Part shown: one piece after another, positions 13,360 to 15,080 of the stretch
Position numbering within the stretch: position 1 is the first letter of the stretch
Layout: the number at the start of each line of letters is the position of its first letter
Assembly: GCA_002365595.1 (NCBI GenBank)
Contig: DFAM01000001.1
Location: 104,173-119,252 of the forward strand
DNA: 15,080 bases
Direction: 5' to 3'
From: Acinetobacter sp. UBA3106
GTDB lineage: Bacteria; Pseudomonadota; Gammaproteobacteria; Pseudomonadales; Moraxellaceae
Position numbers and translations under genes: made by a program
The notes under the pieces: model-generated
Databases searched by the model: none
Seen by the model: only the letters and a program-made list of their open reading frames with translations
Told to the model about the DNA's origin: nothing

Positions 13360-14502
13360 TTAACGCCCCAATAAACTACGCGCCACAATCTCTTTCATAA
13401 TTTCATTGGTTCCCCCGTAAATCCGCTGAATTCGCGCATCTACAAAGAAACGTGAAATTGGATACTCAGTCATATAGCCATAACCGCCAAACAGCTGTAA
13501 CAGCTTATCCGCTATTTTCATCTGCATGTCGGTTGCAAAACTTTTTAATGCTGCAGCAGTTTCCACATCCAGTTTACCTTGCATATAAAGTTCAACATTT
13601 TGATTATAAAAAGCAGCGGTTGCCTGCTCCTCTATTTTCGCCTGAGCTAAGACAAAACGGGTATTCTGGAACTGGCTAATCGGCTGGCCAAAAGCTTGGC
13701 GTTCTTTCACATAGGCAATGGTGACATCAATTGAACCACGAATCGCACCGATCGCTGTCGCAGCAATGGCGGTACGCTCACGTGGCAATTCCTGCATTAA
13801 ATAGGCGAAACCTTGTCCCGCCTGCCCCAGCAACTGATCTTTAGGCACCTTGATATTATCGAAGAACAGTTCTGAAGTATCTTGTGAGTGCAAACCAATT
13901 TTGTTGAGGTTGGTGCCCTTTTTAAAGCCTTCCAGATGGGTATCCAGCAGCAACAAAGACACGCCTTTTGCACGGGCTTGCGGATCCGTTTTAGCTGCCA
14001 AAACCACCAGGTCAGCATGTTGACCATTGGAGATAAAAGTTTTAGAACCATTCAGCAGATAGTGATCGTCCTGCAAGATGGCATTGGTACGCATCGCCTG
14101 CAAGTCTGAACCGGCGCCGGGTTCAGTCATCCCAATTGCCCCCACCACTTCACCTGTCACCATTTTTGGCAACCAGTACTGCTTTTGTTCTTCCGTTCCA
14201 ATATGCAAAATATAAGGTGCGGCAATTTCAGAGTGACATGAAATCCCTGTTGATATGGCGCTATATCCGGCACGTGCAGACTCTTCTACCAGCATCAGTG
14301 AATAATGCGTCGGAACACCATAACCGCCATATTCTTCAGGCACATCCACACATAAGAAACCATTTTCGCCCAGCAAATTCCAGATCGAACGAGGCATAAT
14401 GCCTTCCTGTTCCCACTGTTCATAATGCGGTGCAATATGCTCATTCAAAAAGCGTTTGAAGTTGTCACGGAATAATTCTAAATCAGCATCATAAGCCAAC
14501 AT
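13360..14502 (-). CDS. Acyl-CoA dehydrogenase, long-chain type
   Basis: This FAD enzyme does the first oxidation step of fatty acid (or branched acyl) beta-oxidation, passing electrons to electron-transfer flavoprotein; it has 380 residues, the normal length. Signatures are GAIGMTEPGAGSD (121-133), WKI-type loop replaced by LLNGSKTFISNG (149-160), QAFGQPISQFQ (269-279), LFGGYGYMTEYPISRFFVDARIQ (337-359) and IYGGTNEIMKEI (361-372). The position that carries the catalytic Glu in short- and medium-chain enzymes (YEGT) is Gly363 here. Instead Glu242 in ELPRERTA (238-245) matches the catalytic Glu of long-chain and isovaleryl-CoA dehydrogenases. The ATG has AAGGA upstream. No beta-oxidation partner genes adjoin it. 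The family is secure; chain length is inferred. Confidence 0.92.
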   Translation of the reverse strand: MLAYDADLELFRDNFKRFLNEHIAPHYEQWEQEGIMPRSIWNLLGENGFLCVDVPEEYGGYGVPTHYSLMLVEESARAGYSAISTGISCHSEIAAPYILHIGTEEQKQYWLPKMVTGEVVGAIGMTEPGAGSDLQAMRTNAILQDDHYLLNGSKTFISNGQHADLVVLAAKTDPQARAKGVSLLLLDTHLEGFKKGTNLNKIGLHSQDTSELFFDNIKVPKDQLLGQAGQGFAYLMQELPRERTAIAATAIGAIRGSIDVTIAYVKERQAFGQPISQFQNTRFVLAQAKIEEQATAAFYNQNVELYMQGKLDVETAAALKSFATDMQMKIADKLLQLFGGYGYMTEYPISRFFVDARIQRIYGGTNEIMKEIVARSLLGR

Positions 14503-14614
14503 ATAGCGTCCTTGTCTTTCGTCATTGTTATTTCTTCTACTTTACTATCCTATTCATTTTATTAGACTGTGTCATGAACTATAACGATCTTATTTTATGA
14601 CTTTAAGGTCAATA

Positions 14615-14640
14615 AAAAAGGAAGCCGAAGCTTCCTTTTT
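14615..14640 (-). terminator. Terminator after dctA
   Basis: AAAAAGGAAGC (14615-14625) and GCTTCCTTTTT (14630-14640) form a perfect 11-bp stem with loop CGAA. T runs follow on both strands. It lies 15 nt after the dctA stop. Confidence 0.88.
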
Positions 14641-14654
14641 ACCATCAGAATCGA

Positions 14655-15080
14655 TTAAGCGTGCGCTTGATTCGCTTCTTCCTGCATTTTTTGGTCAACC
14701 ATTTCAGGATTGTTTAATGCTTCATTTAACTGAGCTGTGTCTAATTGACCGACCCATTTCGCAACCACAATTGTCGCCAAAGAGTTACCTACCAGATTGG
14801 TCAAGGCACGTGCTTCAGACATGAAGCGGTCAATACCCAGAATCAATGCCAAACCTGCTACCGGGATATGTCCAACCGCAGACAAGGTTGCTGCCATAAC
14901 AATGAAGCCAGAACCTGTTACACCCGCAGCACCTTTAGAAGAGATTAACAGCACCGCCAAAAGCGTAATTTCGTGAGCAAGATCAAGCTGTGTATTGGTG
15001 GCCTGAGCAATAAAGATTGCAGCCATAGTCAGGTAGATTGAAGTACCATCCAGGTTGAATGAATAACCTGTAGGAATCAC
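14655..15080 (-). CDS. dctA: C4-dicarboxylate:cation symporter, C-terminal part
   Basis: This is an inner-membrane symporter of the DAACS family (DctA/GltP type), importing succinate, fumarate and malate. Only the last 141 residues or so are in the window; the 5' part lies beyond position 15080. The visible part contains PTGYSFNLDGTSIYLTM, LLISSKGAAGVTGSGFIV, LSAVGHIPVAGLALILGID and RFMSEARALTNLVGN. These are the re-entrant loop HP2 and transmembrane helix 7-8 residues that bind substrate and cation, and they match DctA more closely than the glutamate carriers. The tail (after about residue 117 of the fragment) is Glu/Gln-rich and divergent, as usual. The first visible codon is GTG inside the gene, not a start. 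Confidence 0.88.
   Translation of the reverse strand: MIPTGYSFNLDGTSIYLTMAAIFIAQATNTQLDLAHEITLLAVLLISSKGAAGVTGSGFIVMAATLSAVGHIPVAGLALILGIDRFMSEARALTNLVGNSLATIVVAKWVGQLDTAQLNEALNNPEMVDQKMQEEANQAHA

Noticed and set aside
1..15080. Mobile element, defence system, CRISPR or prophage
   Set aside because: No transposase, integrase, nuclease-helicase set, spacer array, terminal inverted repeats or target duplications were seen; the genes are metabolic and housekeeping.

Overview
The window reads as ordinary chromosome of a gammaproteobacterium, most likely Acinetobacter (Moraxellaceae). The reasons are the low-to-moderate GC content, the fused tyrA-aroA gene lying behind pheA and hisC, and the general look of RnhB, YaaA and DctA. 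The genus is inferred from recognition, not from a database search. I see no insertion sequence, prophage, CRISPR array, rRNA or tRNA. All large genes look intact except the two cut by the window edges.

Layout. Positions 1-509 (-) hold the 5' part of rnhB. Positions 582-2205 hold two small paralogous four-cysteine proteins (both -), one a predicted lipoprotein and one with an N-terminal membrane anchor, on either side of a cytochrome b561 gene (+). Positions 2292-4693 (-) hold a purine-base salvage pair: an adenine/adenosine deaminase and an NCS2-type purine permease. A 410-bp AT-rich gap follows, with two candidate promoters and an internal terminator (a possible sRNA or attenuated leader). 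Positions 5104-6986 hold a small one-helix membrane protein (-), yaaA (-) and a divergent alpha/beta hydrolase (+). An unknown acidic protein (-) lies at 7125-7505. Positions 7615-12145 (-) are the aromatic amino acid block, transcribed pheA, hisC, tyrA-aroA. A 607-bp AT-rich gap precedes a DJ-1/PfpI protein (+, 12753-13271). Positions 13360-14502 (-) hold an acyl-CoA dehydrogenase of the long-chain type, and 14655-15080 (-) the C-terminal part of a C4-dicarboxylate symporter (dctA).

How the genes work together. PheA (chorismate mutase-prephenate dehydratase), the HisC-like aminotransferase and the TyrA-AroA fusion cover 5-enolpyruvylshikimate-3-phosphate formation plus the phenylalanine and tyrosine branches. 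hisC and tyrA-aroA are separated by 3 nt. This looks like the core of the serC-pheA-hisH-tyrA-aroF-cmk-rpsA supraoperon known from pseudomonads, with both flanks missing. The deaminase and permease would import a purine base and convert adenine to hypoxanthine. Most convergent or tandem gene boundaries carry clear hairpin terminators. Two of these (before rnhB and before the deaminase) sit so close to the next ribosome binding site that the downstream gene needs read-through or a promoter overlapping the hairpin.

I did not find a convincing new multi-gene system. The best leads are the paralogous Cys-x-Cys proteins flanking cytochrome b561, the possible small RNA upstream of the purine permease, and the regulatory inverted repeats around the pheA promoter.
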